Of a stretch of 64,000 nt of DNA, positions 25,058 through 32,405 are shown piece by piece; position 1 is the stretch's first letter; each line of letters starts with the position of its first letter. The notes under the pieces are model-generated. The model was not told where the DNA came from, searched no databases, and saw only the letters and a list, made by a program, of their open reading frames with translations. Both the position numbers and the translations under genes were made by a program. This DNA is from JAOUEA01 sp963821925 (GTDB taxonomy: Bacteria; Actinomycetota; UBA4738; HRBIN12): positions 62,001 to 126,000 of the forward strand of contig CAWGFO010000011.1 in assembly GCA_963821925.1 (NCBI GenBank), in the 5' to 3' direction.

Positions 25058-25063
25058 AGCTTA
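25058..25063 (-). promoter_or_regulatory. Candidate -10 (TAAGCT) of the regulator gene
   Basis: On the minus strand TAAGCT is followed by eight bases and then the palindrome at 25049-25034, mirroring the layout of the mrp promoter. The resulting leader of about 45 bases contains the GGAGGGAG ribosome site. Confidence 0.4.
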
Positions 25064-25081
25064 GAGCCGAAAGGACGCCCC

Positions 25082-26200
25082 GTGCCCACCGAAGACCAGG
25101 TCCGCGCCGCGCTGCGGAACGTGATGGATCCCGAGATCGGCCGCCCGATCGAGGACATCGGGATGCTGAAGTCGATCGCGATCGACGGGGGTGCCGTGCA
25201 GGTGCACGTGCTGCTCACGATCGAGGGCTGCCCCCTGAAGGACCGGATCACGACCGACGTGACCGCCGCCGTGCAGCCGCTCGAGGGCGTGGAGCGCGTC
25301 GACGTCCGGCTGACCCCGATGAGCCAGGAGGAGCGCGCCGCCCTGGTGCAGCAGCTCCGCGGTCCGGGCGCCGCGCAGGCGGGCGGCCAGCAGCCGGCCG
25401 CGATCAGGTTCGACGACTCGACCTCGGTGATCGCGATCGCCTCGGGCAAGGGCGGCGTGGGCAAGTCGAGCGTCACGGTGAACCTGGCGGTCGCCCTGGC
25501 CGCCGACGGCGCGAAGGTGGGCGTGCTCGACGCCGATGTCTGGGGGTTCAGCGTGCCCCGCATGATGGGCGTCACCGGCAAGCCGGTCGGCTTCAACGAC
25601 ATGATCCTGCCGCTCGAGGCCCACGGCGTGAAGGTGATCTCGATGGGGTTCTTCGTGCCCGAGGAGACCCCCGTGATCTGGCGCGGCCCGATGCTCCACA
25701 AGGCGATCGAGCAGTTCCTGGGCGACGTCTACTGGGGCGACCTCGACTTCCTGCTGTGCGACCTGCCGCCCGGCACGGGCGACGTCAGCATCTCGCTCGC
25801 CTCGTTCCTGCCGGGCGCTTCGATGCTCGTGGTGACCACCCCGCAGGAGGCGGCCCGCAAGGTCGCCGAGCGCGCCGGGAAGATGGCCGAGCGCACGAAC
25901 CTCCGCCCGCTCGGGGTGGTCGAGAACATGAGCTACTACGTCTGCCCCCACTGCGGCGAGCGCGACGCGATCTTCGGGTCGGGGGGCGGCGCCGAGGCCG
26001 CCGAGACCCTGGGCGTGCCGCTGATGGCGCAGGTCCCGCTGCTGCCCGCGATGCGCGAGGGCGGGGACACGGGCGTGCCGATCGTGCTGTCGCAGCCCGA
26101 CGCGCCCGCGAGCGTGGCCCTCCGCGAGGCCGCCGACCGCGTGCGCCAGGCGACGAAGTCGAAGGTGGGCAAGCCGCTCACCCTGATGACGAACCCGTAA
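25082..26200 (+). CDS. mrp: Mrp/NBP35-family Fe-S cluster carrier ATPase
   Basis: A 372-residue protein with an N-terminal MIP18/DUF59 domain (Val-Met-Asp-Pro-Glu-Ile-Gly-Arg-Pro-Ile through Glu-Gly-Cys-Pro-Leu-Lys-Asp) and a P-loop ATPase domain: deviant Walker A Ser-Gly-Lys-Gly-Gly-Val-Gly-Lys-Ser-Ser at 121-130, Asp-Ala-Asp-Val-Trp-Gly, and Leu-Pro-Pro-Gly-Thr-Gly-Asp. The cluster-binding Cys288-x-x-Cys291 pair (Val-Cys-Pro-His-Cys-Gly) is present. It holds a bridging 4Fe-4S cluster in the dimer and passes it to apoproteins. GTG 25082 follows AAAGGA. The promoter overlaps a palindrome shared with the divergent SufR-like gene and with fdxA. Confidence 0.92.
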   Translation: MPTEDQVRAALRNVMDPEIGRPIEDIGMLKSIAIDGGAVQVHVLLTIEGCPLKDRITTDVTAAVQPLEGVERVDVRLTPMSQEERAALVQQLRGPGAAQAGGQQPAAIRFDDSTSVIAIASGKGGVGKSSVTVNLAVALAADGAKVGVLDADVWGFSVPRMMGVTGKPVGFNDMILPLEAHGVKVISMGFFVPEETPVIWRGPMLHKAIEQFLGDVYWGDLDFLLCDLPPGTGDVSISLASFLPGASMLVVTTPQEAARKVAERAGKMAERTNLRPLGVVENMSYYVCPHCGERDAIFGSGGGAEAAETLGVPLMAQVPLLPAMREGGDTGVPIVLSQPDAPASVALREAADRVRQATKSKVGKPLTLMTNP

Positions 26201-26228
26201 GCCTGCGTCGAACCGGCCCCTCCCGGCG

Positions 26229-26621
26229 TCAGTCGGGGCCGGCCGAGGCGCCCAGCACCTCGAAGCCCGCGTCCTCGAGCGCCGCGACGGCGGCGTCGAA
26301 CCGACGGACGAGCACGTAATCGGTGTCGAACGTCGAGATCACGGACACCGAGACGCCGGCCTCCGCGAGCGGATCCAGCACCTGCTTCAGCACGCCGACG
26401 AGCGCGAGGTCGTGCTCGCCCGTCAGCACCAGGGCGCGCCAACCGCGTTCGGCGCGCACGTCGGACGGCACCGCGCTTTCGTCACAGATCACGGAAAGCT
26501 CGCCCGGGGTCCGCGTCGCCGAGACGAGCGTCCCCTTGGCCCAGGTCGGGCGGGGGGCGTCGGGCGCGAGGCGGCAGACCGCCACCTGCTCGGGCAGCGC
26601 CCGCAGCACGAAGTCGGTCAC
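26229..26621 (-). CDS. ACT-domain protein (CASTOR-like)
   Basis: A 130-residue protein with two tandem ACT-like halves. The second half shows Gly-Val-Leu-Lys-Gln-Val-Leu-Asp-Pro-Leu-Ala-Glu-Ala-Gly-Val-Ser-Val-Ser-Val-Ile-Ser-Thr-Phe-Asp-Thr-Asp-Tyr-Val-Leu-Val, the amino-acid-binding pattern of stand-alone ACT/CASTOR proteins. It may sense an amino acid in the cytoplasm. The start overlaps the stop of the lipid-phosphatase gene by four bases, so both are co-transcribed. The ligand cannot be predicted. Confidence 0.75.
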   Translation of the reverse strand: MTDFVLRALPEQVAVCRLAPDAPRPTWAKGTLVSATRTPGELSVICDESAVPSDVRAERGWRALVLTGEHDLALVGVLKQVLDPLAEAGVSVSVISTFDTDYVLVRRFDAAVAALEDAGFEVLGASAGPD

Positions 26622-27223
26622 GCGCGCCCCCGGCGGGGCCAGATCCGGGCGACCGCGCGGCCCATCAGCAGCCCGCTCGCGACGTCGCTCGGATAGTGCA
26701 CGCCCAGGTACACGCGCGAGGCCGCCACCGACAGATCGAGCGCCGAGAGCACCGCACGCGACATGCCCCCGAGTCCGAGCTCACGCGCCGCCACGCGCGT
26801 GAACGTGGTGAGCACGGCCGGGTGGCTGCTCGGCCACGACGTCCCGTGCGGCTTCGCGATCATCCGCCGGGTGGTCTCGGCGCCGGCGTCGTAGGGCCGC
26901 GGCCGGTCGACGAGCTTCTTCACGCCCTGACCGAGCGCCCAGGTGGCGCCCGCGGCGGCGACCGCGCTGAGGGCGGCGCGGCGCTCGCCGAGCACCGCGA
27001 GGGCGCCGGCGGCCGAGCCCGCGGCGTACATCGACCCCAGCTCGGTCACGCCCTTGAAGAACCGATCGGCCTGCTCGCCGTGCCCGCGGTTGAGCGCCTC
27101 GAACAGCTCGCGGTCGACGGCGGGGCCTTCGGGCGTCCGCATCGCCGCGTGGCCCACCGCCGCGGCGCCCGCGGCGAGCCCGCCGGCCCAGACGATCGTG
27201 CGCAGCTTCACGCCGGGCATCAT
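26618..27223 (-). CDS. PAP2-family membrane phosphatase
   Basis: A membrane protein of about 201 residues with the complete acid phosphatase signature: Lys-Lys-Leu-Val-Asp-Arg-Pro-Arg-Pro (K-x6-RP variant), Trp-Pro-Ser-Ser-His-Pro (PSGH variant with Ser for Gly) and Ser-Arg-Val-Tyr-Leu-Gly-Val-His-Tyr-Pro-Ser-Asp. It likely dephosphorylates a lipid pyrophosphate or phosphatidate, such as undecaprenyl pyrophosphate, on the outer face of the membrane. ATG at 27223 or 27220, or GTG at 27211, could start the gene; no clear ribosome site decides. It heads a two-gene operon with the ACT protein. Confidence 0.8.
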   Translation of the reverse strand: MMPGVKLRTIVWAGGLAAGAAAVGHAAMRTPEGPAVDRELFEALNRGHGEQADRFFKGVTELGSMYAAGSAAGALAVLGERRAALSAVAAAGATWALGQGVKKLVDRPRPYDAGAETTRRMIAKPHGTSWPSSHPAVLTTFTRVAARELGLGGMSRAVLSALDLSVAASRVYLGVHYPSDVASGLLMGRAVARIWPRRGRA

Positions 27224-27262
27224 GCGAGAATCGCGCCGGACCGTCACACGGAAGGGCAGGGA

Positions 27263-27502
27263 TTGGGCGACGACCGGAAGCCGGGCGAGTACCGCAGGGA
27301 AGGGCTGAGCGGGAAGACGATCACGGCGATCGTCGCGCTCGTCGTGCTGGTGGTGTTCATGCTCCAGAACCGCGACCGGGCGAACGTGGACTTCCTGTTC
27401 TGGGACGTGGAGGCCCGGCTCTGGGTCGTGATCGTGATCGCCGCGGCGCTCGGGGTCGTGATCGGGTGGTTCCTCGGACGCTCGCGGCGCGGGAAGGACT
27501 AG
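27263..27502 (+). CDS. LapA-like (DUF1049) small membrane protein
   Basis: A 79-residue protein starting at TTG 27263 behind GAAGGG. Two hydrophobic helices (Thr-Ile-Val-Ala-Leu-Val-Val-Leu-Val-Val-Phe and Val-Val-Ile-Val-Ile-Ala-Ala-Ala-Leu-Gly) flank the family motif Gln-Asn-Arg-Asp-x-Ala-Asn-Val-Asp-Phe-Leu-Phe, and the C-terminus is basic (Gly-Arg-Ser-Arg-Arg-Gly-Lys). This is the DUF1049/LapA-domain pattern associated with lipid or lipopolysaccharide assembly scaffolds in other bacteria; in actinobacteria its role is unknown. It is divergent from the PAP2 gene. Confidence 0.75.
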   Translation: MGDDRKPGEYRREGLSGKTITAIVALVVLVVFMLQNRDRANVDFLFWDVEARLWVVIVIAAALGVVIGWFLGRSRRGKD

Positions 27503-27519
27503 CGGCCCGGCGAGGCTGC

Positions 27520-27975
27520 CTACGACGGCTCGGCCGCCGCGGCCTCCTCGATCTGGCGCTTCTGGGCGAGCACCCCGCGCTTGAGGGCGAGGTGCGCGCC
27601 GCCGAGCGCGTTCACGCCCATCGCCCCGAACCGGCCGAGCGGACCACGGAACCGGTAGTCGATCTCGTGCCGGAGCACGCTCCGGTCGTGCAGGGCGGCG
27701 ACCGACGTCGTCACGGTCGCGTCGAGTAGTCCCTCGAGCCGGATCCGCGAGCGCCACGGCGGATCCCACTCGAGCACCGTGGCGCGCACGGTCGTCTGCA
27801 CGGCCATGAAGCCCATGTCGACCTCGTAGCGGGCGCCCTCGATCATGCCGTCCTCGGGCGGACGCACGCGGATCACGTGCTTGTCCCACTGGGGGAGGTT
27901 GTTCACGTCGCTCGCGACCGCCCAGACCGCCTCGGCGGGCGCGTCGACCTCCACGGAGAACTCGACGACCGTCAT
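27520..27975 (-). CDS. SRPBCC (START-like) family protein
   Basis: A 151-residue polyketide-cyclase/START-like protein. It begins Val-Glu-Phe-Ser-Val-Glu-Val-Asp-Ala-Pro-Ala-Glu-Ala-Val-Trp-Ala-Val-Ala-Ser-Asp, the usual first strand and helix, and contains Leu-Pro-Gln-Trp-Asp-Lys-His-Val and Arg-His-Glu-Ile-Asp-Tyr-Arg-Phe strands of the hydrophobic-cavity fold. It probably binds a lipid or isoprenoid-like ligand. Its ATG overlaps the stop of the upstream flavoprotein gene (ATGA), making it the last gene of a four-gene operon. Confidence 0.8.
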   Translation of the reverse strand: MTVVEFSVEVDAPAEAVWAVASDVNNLPQWDKHVIRVRPPEDGMIEGARYEVDMGFMAVQTTVRATVLEWDPPWRSRIRLEGLLDATVTTSVAALHDRSVLRHEIDYRFRGPLGRFGAMGVNALGGAHLALKRGVLAQKRQIEEAAAAEPS

Positions 27976-28919
27976 CCGACGTTCGCGCTCCCGCTCGACC
28001 ATCCCTGCCACCAGACGAGGCGCGAGGGCGTGATCCTGACGAGCGCATCGGCCGCCGGGTGCACCGACACCGCGAGCGCCTTCGCGGTCTTCGAACCGGA
28101 CCCGACCTCGCCGGGGACGAAGCTCGCGCCCATCCCCTGGACCATCGCGCCCACCATGTCGCGCGCGCGCCACTCCGAGGCCTTGTCGATCGTGAGCGCG
28201 ACCGGCGTGTCGGCGGCCGCGCCGGCGAGGGCGAGCGACTCCGAGGGCAGCGCCGCGTAGAGCGAATGCTCATCGGCCAGCCATCGGGCCGGCACGACGA
28301 CCGGTCCCCGGGCACCCGAGATCGCGAGCGACGCCTCGCCCGAGGATCCGAGCGCGGACCGGATCTCGTCGGGGAGCCCGGCCAGCGGGTCGGTGCCCTT
28401 CGTCGTTCGACGGAACGCCGCGTGCGACCCGGCCTCGCCGCCCCAGCGGCCACGTCCCTCCTGCACACCCTCGTCGTCGAGGAGCGCGGTGCGCTCGAGG
28501 TCGATGCCGACGAACACACGTCCCGGCGGCGTCCACGCGAGCGGCACCTGCCGCGCGTCGAAGGCGTACCCGGCGAAGAACCGGGCGTTCTTCTTCGAGA
28601 AGCCGCCCATCGCGCGCGCGATCGACGTCGCGCCGGTCACGGCCGCGCCCCAGGAGCCGCGGTCGAGCGCGTCGTAGGTCTTCACGGAGCCCGTGAACGT
28701 GACCGCGAGCTCGTTGTGACGGATCAGGCCCGCGACCGCAGGGTCGGTCTTCCAGGCCCGGGTCTTCACCGAGCCGCGGGAGGTGGTGAGCCAGATCCGC
28801 CCGCCCGAGTAGGCGAACACGAGCGGGGTGAGGTGCGGGCCGTTCGGGGTGATCGTGGCGACCGCGCAGAACGGGCCGTCCTGGAGGACCTGCTGTACCG
28901 CCGTCGACAGGAAGCTCAC
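27972..28919 (-). CDS. Pyridoxamine-5'-phosphate-oxidase-like (split-barrel) flavin/F420-binding protein
   Basis: A 315-residue protein whose N-terminal ~130 residues form a split-barrel (Asp-Gly-Pro-Phe-Cys-Ala-Val-Ala-Thr-Ile-Thr-Pro-Asn-Gly-Pro-His-Leu-Thr-Pro-Leu then Ile-Trp-Leu-Thr-Thr-Ser-Arg-Gly-Ser-Val-Lys). The second half (residues ~190-315) shows a weaker repeat of the same strands (Val-Val-Val-Pro-Ala-Arg-Trp-Leu), suggesting a tandem split-barrel. The cofactor could be FMN, F420 or haem. The GTG start overlaps the upstream CPBP gene stop (GTGA) and the end overlaps the SRPBCC start. Substrate unknown. Confidence 0.72.
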   Translation of the reverse strand: MSFLSTAVQQVLQDGPFCAVATITPNGPHLTPLVFAYSGGRIWLTTSRGSVKTRAWKTDPAVAGLIRHNELAVTFTGSVKTYDALDRGSWGAAVTGATSIARAMGGFSKKNARFFAGYAFDARQVPLAWTPPGRVFVGIDLERTALLDDEGVQEGRGRWGGEAGSHAAFRRTTKGTDPLAGLPDEIRSALGSSGEASLAISGARGPVVVPARWLADEHSLYAALPSESLALAGAAADTPVALTIDKASEWRARDMVGAMVQGMGASFVPGEVGSGSKTAKALAVSVHPAADALVRITPSRLVWWQGWSSGSANVG

Positions 28920-29545
28920 GCCCGCTCCACCTTCCGTCCCGCCCCGGGTGGGAGCAGGAGCATCAGTCCGGTCCACAGGATATGGCTGCCGAGGCTCGCC
29001 AGCACGCCGCCCGACCACCACGCGAGGCCGCCCCACAGCGCGCCGCCCACGATCGCGCCGGCCACGATCGGCAGGCTCTTGCTCGGGATGTTCGCGACGA
29101 GGTAGCCGATCCAGGTGAGGGCCGCCGCCGAGGCCGCGCTCCCGGCCGCCGTGAGCTCCCCCTGGAAGAGGCCGCGCCAGAAGAGCTCCTCGGCGGGCAC
29201 CATGATCGCGAGCGAGAGCACGAGCGAGGTGCCCACGCTGACGGTGGCAGCCTCCTGGTACTTCTCGACGACGTCCCGGCGGAACGCCGGCCACAGGCTC
29301 GCGAGCCAGACGAAGACGCGCGTGCCGAGGTACAAGGCGAGCCCTGAGATCAGGCCCCACCGGAGCGCGATCGCGGGCTCGACGTCGGCGCCGGACCACA
29401 CGACCGGAGCCACGAGGACCGCCGCGACCCCCATCGCGCCCAGCACCCAGGGCATCAAACGCCAGACGTCCTTCCCGCGGGTCGAGACCGCCCACCAGCC
29501 CACGACCTCCGCGATCATGCCGCCGATCATCACCGCGGTCCGCAT
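28916..29545 (-). CDS. CPBP-family intramembrane metalloprotease
   Basis: A 209-residue multi-pass protein. The family motif Glu119-Glu120-Leu-Phe-Trp-Arg-Gly lies at the start of a core helix, and the second motif with His (Gly-Ser-His-Ile-Leu-Trp-Thr-Gly-Leu-Met) near residue 190 completes the Abi/CAAX-like active site. Six to seven hydrophobic helices are visible. It could process prenylated peptides or a transmembrane substrate. It is four bases downstream of another membrane-protein gene and overlaps the flavoprotein start, so the four genes probably work together. Confidence 0.8.
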   Translation of the reverse strand: MRTAVMIGGMIAEVVGWWAVSTRGKDVWRLMPWVLGAMGVAAVLVAPVVWSGADVEPAIALRWGLISGLALYLGTRVFVWLASLWPAFRRDVVEKYQEAATVSVGTSLVLSLAIMVPAEELFWRGLFQGELTAAGSAASAAALTWIGYLVANIPSKSLPIVAGAIVGGALWGGLAWWSGGVLASLGSHILWTGLMLLLPPGAGRKVERA

Positions 29546-29549
29546 CGGC

Positions 29550-30329
29550 TCAGCTCGGTAGGAACCGCGTCTTGACCGCGAGCTCGGCGGTGAACGCGGT
29601 GACGACGGCCAGGTAGTAGAAGCCCGTGGCCGACTGCACGGCCGAGGCGCGCGTGCCCTTCAGCGCGGCGCGCGTCAGCACCGCGATCAGGGCCGTGGTG
29701 CCGGTCATCCCCAGGGCGATCCACGGCGCCAGCGCGCCCGAGGTCAGCAACGGGTTCACGGCTTGCGACGAGCTCGTCCCCTCGAAGCCGCCCGAGATCA
29801 CCGCGACGGCCTCCAGGACGACCGAGACGAGCATGATCGTCGTGATGCGGTTGATCGGGCCGCGCGAGAGCCCGCGGTCGGTCAGGTACCAGTGGCCCAG
29901 GTTCAGCCCGTCGAGCACGGACCCGAGGAACGCCGAGCCGGCCAGCAGCTGGAACAGCCCGAGCGCGAAGGACTGACGTCCGGCGATCGCCATCGGGACG
30001 AGCACCGCGATCGCGACCACGACCCCCGCGAACCCGAGGATCCGGCCGACGAGCTCCTGGCGGGCGAACAGCAGCAACGTCCAGAGCGCCGTGACGACGA
30101 GGGACGCCAGGGCGAGCTTGACCGCCCATCTCCCCGCGGGATCGCCCTCGACCAGGCCGGACTTCGTCGACCACCAGGTCGCGAACGTCAGCACCAGGAA
30201 GATCACGCCGTTCAGCTTGAAGAATCCGCGCTTGACCTCGCGCCAGAGCGGCGTGCACCACAGGAACGCCAGACCCCCCGCCACCGTCTGGGCGAGGACC
30301 AGCGCCATCGTGCCCGCGGCGCCCCTCAC
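29550..30329 (-). CDS. Polytopic membrane protein of unknown function
   Basis: A 259-residue protein with about eight hydrophobic segments. Recognisable phrases are Phe-Leu-Trp-Cys-Thr-Pro-Leu-Trp, Gly-Leu-Asn-Leu-Gly-His-Trp-Tyr-Leu-Thr between helices 4 and 5, and Gly-Phe-Tyr-Tyr-Leu-Ala-Val-Val-Thr-Ala near the end. The conserved-looking Gly-His-Trp-Tyr motif suggests a metal or haem site but I cannot name the family. GTG 30329 follows GAGGGGGTCGGTC; an ATG at 30308 is the alternative. It heads the operon with the CPBP protease, split-barrel protein and SRPBCC protein. Confidence 0.65.
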   Translation of the reverse strand: MRGAAGTMALVLAQTVAGGLAFLWCTPLWREVKRGFFKLNGVIFLVLTFATWWSTKSGLVEGDPAGRWAVKLALASLVVTALWTLLLFARQELVGRILGFAGVVVAIAVLVPMAIAGRQSFALGLFQLLAGSAFLGSVLDGLNLGHWYLTDRGLSRGPINRITTIMLVSVVLEAVAVISGGFEGTSSSQAVNPLLTSGALAPWIALGMTGTTALIAVLTRAALKGTRASAVQSATGFYYLAVVTAFTAELAVKTRFLPS

Positions 30330-30406
30330 GACCGACCCCCTCGCATGTCGGCGACAGGGTACCCGCGCACCCTCTCCGCAGGCCTGGGGCTCGCGGCTCC
30401 GCCCGG

Positions 30407-30412
30407 TACCCT
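30407..30412 (+). promoter_or_regulatory. Candidate -10 hexamer (TACCCT) of a leaderless promoter
   Basis: TACCCT is followed by six bases and the ATG of the methyltransferase gene at 30419. Confidence 0.5.
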
Positions 30413-30418
30413 TTCTCC

Positions 30419-31210
30419 ATGGACGACTGGCGCTCCTACGACGGCGTGGCGGAAACGTACGAGCGCGTGCACGCCTCGCGCTTCGCGGAGGCCGCCCGCG
30501 ATCTCGTGGCCGCCGCGGGGATCGGCGCCGGCGACCACGTGCTCGACGTCGGCACGGGCACCGGGGTGGCCGCGGAGGCCGCCGCCGAAGCAGGCGCCAC
30601 CGTCGTGGGGATCGACGAATCGCCGGGGATGCTCGCGGTCGGGCACCGCGTGCGGCCCAAGCTCCGCCTGGCCGGAGGGACCGCGATCGACATGCCGGTC
30701 CGCACCGGCAGCTTCGACGTGGTGATGGGCAACTTCGTGCTGGCGCACTTCACGAAGTACCAGACCGCGCTGTTCGAGGCGGCCCGGGTGCTGCGTTCGG
30801 GCGGCAAGGTCGCGTACACGGCCTGGTCCGACGGGCCCGATGCGTACCAGCAGGCCTACCGGGAGATGATCGAAGGGGTCGTCCCCCGCGAGATGCTCGC
30901 GCCCGCGTACGCGCAGGCCGCGCCGTGGCACGAGAAGTTCCGCACGCGCGGGGCGATCGAGGAGGTCCTGATCGACGCCGGGTTCCGCCAGGTGCGCACC
31001 GAGTTGCACCGCTACCGCTGGACCTACTCGCAGGACGAGTACATCGACGGCCTCGAGACGTGGGCGACCGGCCGGTTCGTGCGGCAGATGCTGGGCGAGT
31101 CGGGGTGGGCGTCGTTCATGGACCGCGTCCGATCGACGTTCGCCACACAGTTCGCCGATCCCCTGAACGACTTCCGCGACGTCTGGACCGCCGTCGCCGT
31201 CAAGGAGTAG
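30419..31210 (+). CDS. Class I SAM-dependent methyltransferase
   Basis: A 263-residue Rossmann-fold methyltransferase. Motif I (Val-Leu-Asp-Val-Gly-Thr-Gly-Thr-Gly-Val-Ala) is at about residues 41-51, followed by Val-Val-Gly-Ile-Asp-Glu-Ser-Pro-Gly-Met-Leu (acidic ribose-binding residue) and Gly-Asn-Phe-Val-Leu-Ala-His. It is of the UbiE/Methyltransf_11 type that acts on small molecules or quinones. It stands alone and ends ten bases before the convergent GNAT gene. Substrate unknown. Confidence 0.85.
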   Translation: MDDWRSYDGVAETYERVHASRFAEAARDLVAAAGIGAGDHVLDVGTGTGVAAEAAAEAGATVVGIDESPGMLAVGHRVRPKLRLAGGTAIDMPVRTGSFDVVMGNFVLAHFTKYQTALFEAARVLRSGGKVAYTAWSDGPDAYQQAYREMIEGVVPREMLAPAYAQAAPWHEKFRTRGAIEEVLIDAGFRQVRTELHRYRWTYSQDEYIDGLETWATGRFVRQMLGESGWASFMDRVRSTFATQFADPLNDFRDVWTAVAVKE

Positions 31211-31219
31211 CCGGCCCCG

Positions 31220-31621
31220 CTACAGCGCGATCAGCCCGGCGTTCGTGGGCACGAAACCGCAGGTCTCGAGGTAGAAGTCCCGCAGGTGGTCCTCGAAGTC
31301 GACATGGAGCCACTCGCACCCGGCGCGACGGGACTCCGTCACCGCGATCGCGACGAGCTCCTTGCCGATCCCGCGACGGCGCGCCGCTTCCGCGACCATC
31401 GTGTCGAGCACGAAGGCGTGGACCTGGCCGTCCCACGCCACGTTCACGAACCCGACGAGCTGCGCGCCGTCCCTCGCCGTGACCCACCCGAGGCTGTGCC
31501 GCTCGACCTGCGCGTGCCAGTCCCAGCCCTCGTCGTCGTAGACGGGATGGTCGAAGGCCTCGGCATGGAGCCCGTTGATCTCTGGGTTCTCGAAGTCGCC
31601 GCGCCACGTGCAGGTGATCAT
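31220..31621 (-). CDS. GNAT-family N-acetyltransferase
   Basis: A 133-residue GCN5-related acetyltransferase. The acetyl-CoA loop Ala-Arg-Arg-Arg-Gly-Ile-Gly-Lys-Glu-Leu-Val follows strand 4 (Ala-Phe-Val-Leu-Asp-Thr-Met-Val), and the C-terminal strand Cys-Glu-Trp-Leu-His-Val-Asp-Phe is present. It is the third gene of a probable operon with leucyl aminopeptidase and the PIG-L deacetylase (gap 30 bases). A GAGGTG ribosome site precedes the ATG. The acceptor amine is unknown. Confidence 0.85.
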   Translation of the reverse strand: MITCTWRGDFENPEINGLHAEAFDHPVYDDEGWDWHAQVERHSLGWVTARDGAQLVGFVNVAWDGQVHAFVLDTMVAEAARRRGIGKELVAIAVTESRRAGCEWLHVDFEDHLRDFYLETCGFVPTNAGLIAL

Positions 31622-31651
31622 CGCCGCACCTCGTCGCCGCGTCGCACCCGG

Positions 31652-32401
31652 TCAGCTGAGGTCCAGGACACGGAACTCCTCGGCGTGCGTGACGCCGATC
31701 TTCGCGCCGGATTCGACCGCGTCCTTCTCCAGGAACTCCTCGAAGAAGCGGATCCCCTCGGCGAGCTGGCTCGCGTGCTCGGCGAGCGCCGCGACCTTCG
31801 TGGCGAAGTGGCCGGTCACGTCCTCGACGTGGTTCGGCTCGTTCGTCCAGCCGAGCCACAGGTCGGTCACCTCCTGAACCTCGAGCCCCTCCCCGAGATG
31901 TTCCGAGTGGAAGTGCGGGTTGCCGGATCCCGGGAACGCCGAGTCGAGCGCGACGAAGCCGGCGGTGCGGTGGTCGCTGTGGTTGTAGTAGCGGTTCTCG
32001 AAGAAGACCGCGGTCGGGTCGACGCTCAGCACGGTCTCGGCGCGCACCTCGCGGATCCGCCGGACCACGGCCTCGCGGACCTCGGCGTCGTTCTCCAGCT
32101 CGCCGTCGTGCGTCCCGAGGATCCTCACGCTGGCGAGGCCGAGCACGCGGCCGGCGGCCTCGGTCTCGGCGGCGCGGGTGGCCGCGAGCTCGGCTCGGTC
32201 GCGGCCGGGGTCGCTCGAGCCCCGGTCGCCGTTCGTCAGGACGATCAGGTGGACCTCACGGCCTGCCGCGGCCCACTTCGCGAGCACCCCGCCCGCCGAG
32301 ATCTCGGCGTCGTCGGGATGCGCGAACACACCCAGGACGGGCCCGGTGCGGGGCGCCTTCGCCTCCGGCTCGGGCGCGGCCGTCGCGGTGTCGTCGGCCA
32401 C
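31652..32401 (-). CDS. PIG-L-family zinc deacetylase (LmbE-like)
   Basis: A 249-residue protein with the zinc motif His-Pro-Asp-Asp (in Val-Phe-Ala-His-Pro-Asp-Asp-Ala-Glu-Ile-Ser) near residue 27 and the second ligand set His-Ser-Asp-His-Arg-Thr-Ala-Gly. The family removes N-acetyl groups from glucosamine-containing compounds; mycothiol enzymes MshB and Mca are close relatives in actinobacteria, but the specific substrate is not clear here. GTG 32401 begins four bases after the aminopeptidase stop, so the genes are co-transcribed. Confidence 0.85.
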   Translation of the reverse strand: MADDTATAAPEPEAKAPRTGPVLGVFAHPDDAEISAGGVLAKWAAAGREVHLIVLTNGDRGSSDPGRDRAELAATRAAETEAAGRVLGLASVRILGTHDGELENDAEVREAVVRRIREVRAETVLSVDPTAVFFENRYYNHSDHRTAGFVALDSAFPGSGNPHFHSEHLGEGLEVQEVTDLWLGWTNEPNHVEDVTGHFATKVAALAEHASQLAEGIRFFEEFLEKDAVESGAKIGVTHAEEFRVLDLS

Positions 32402-32405
32402 AGCC

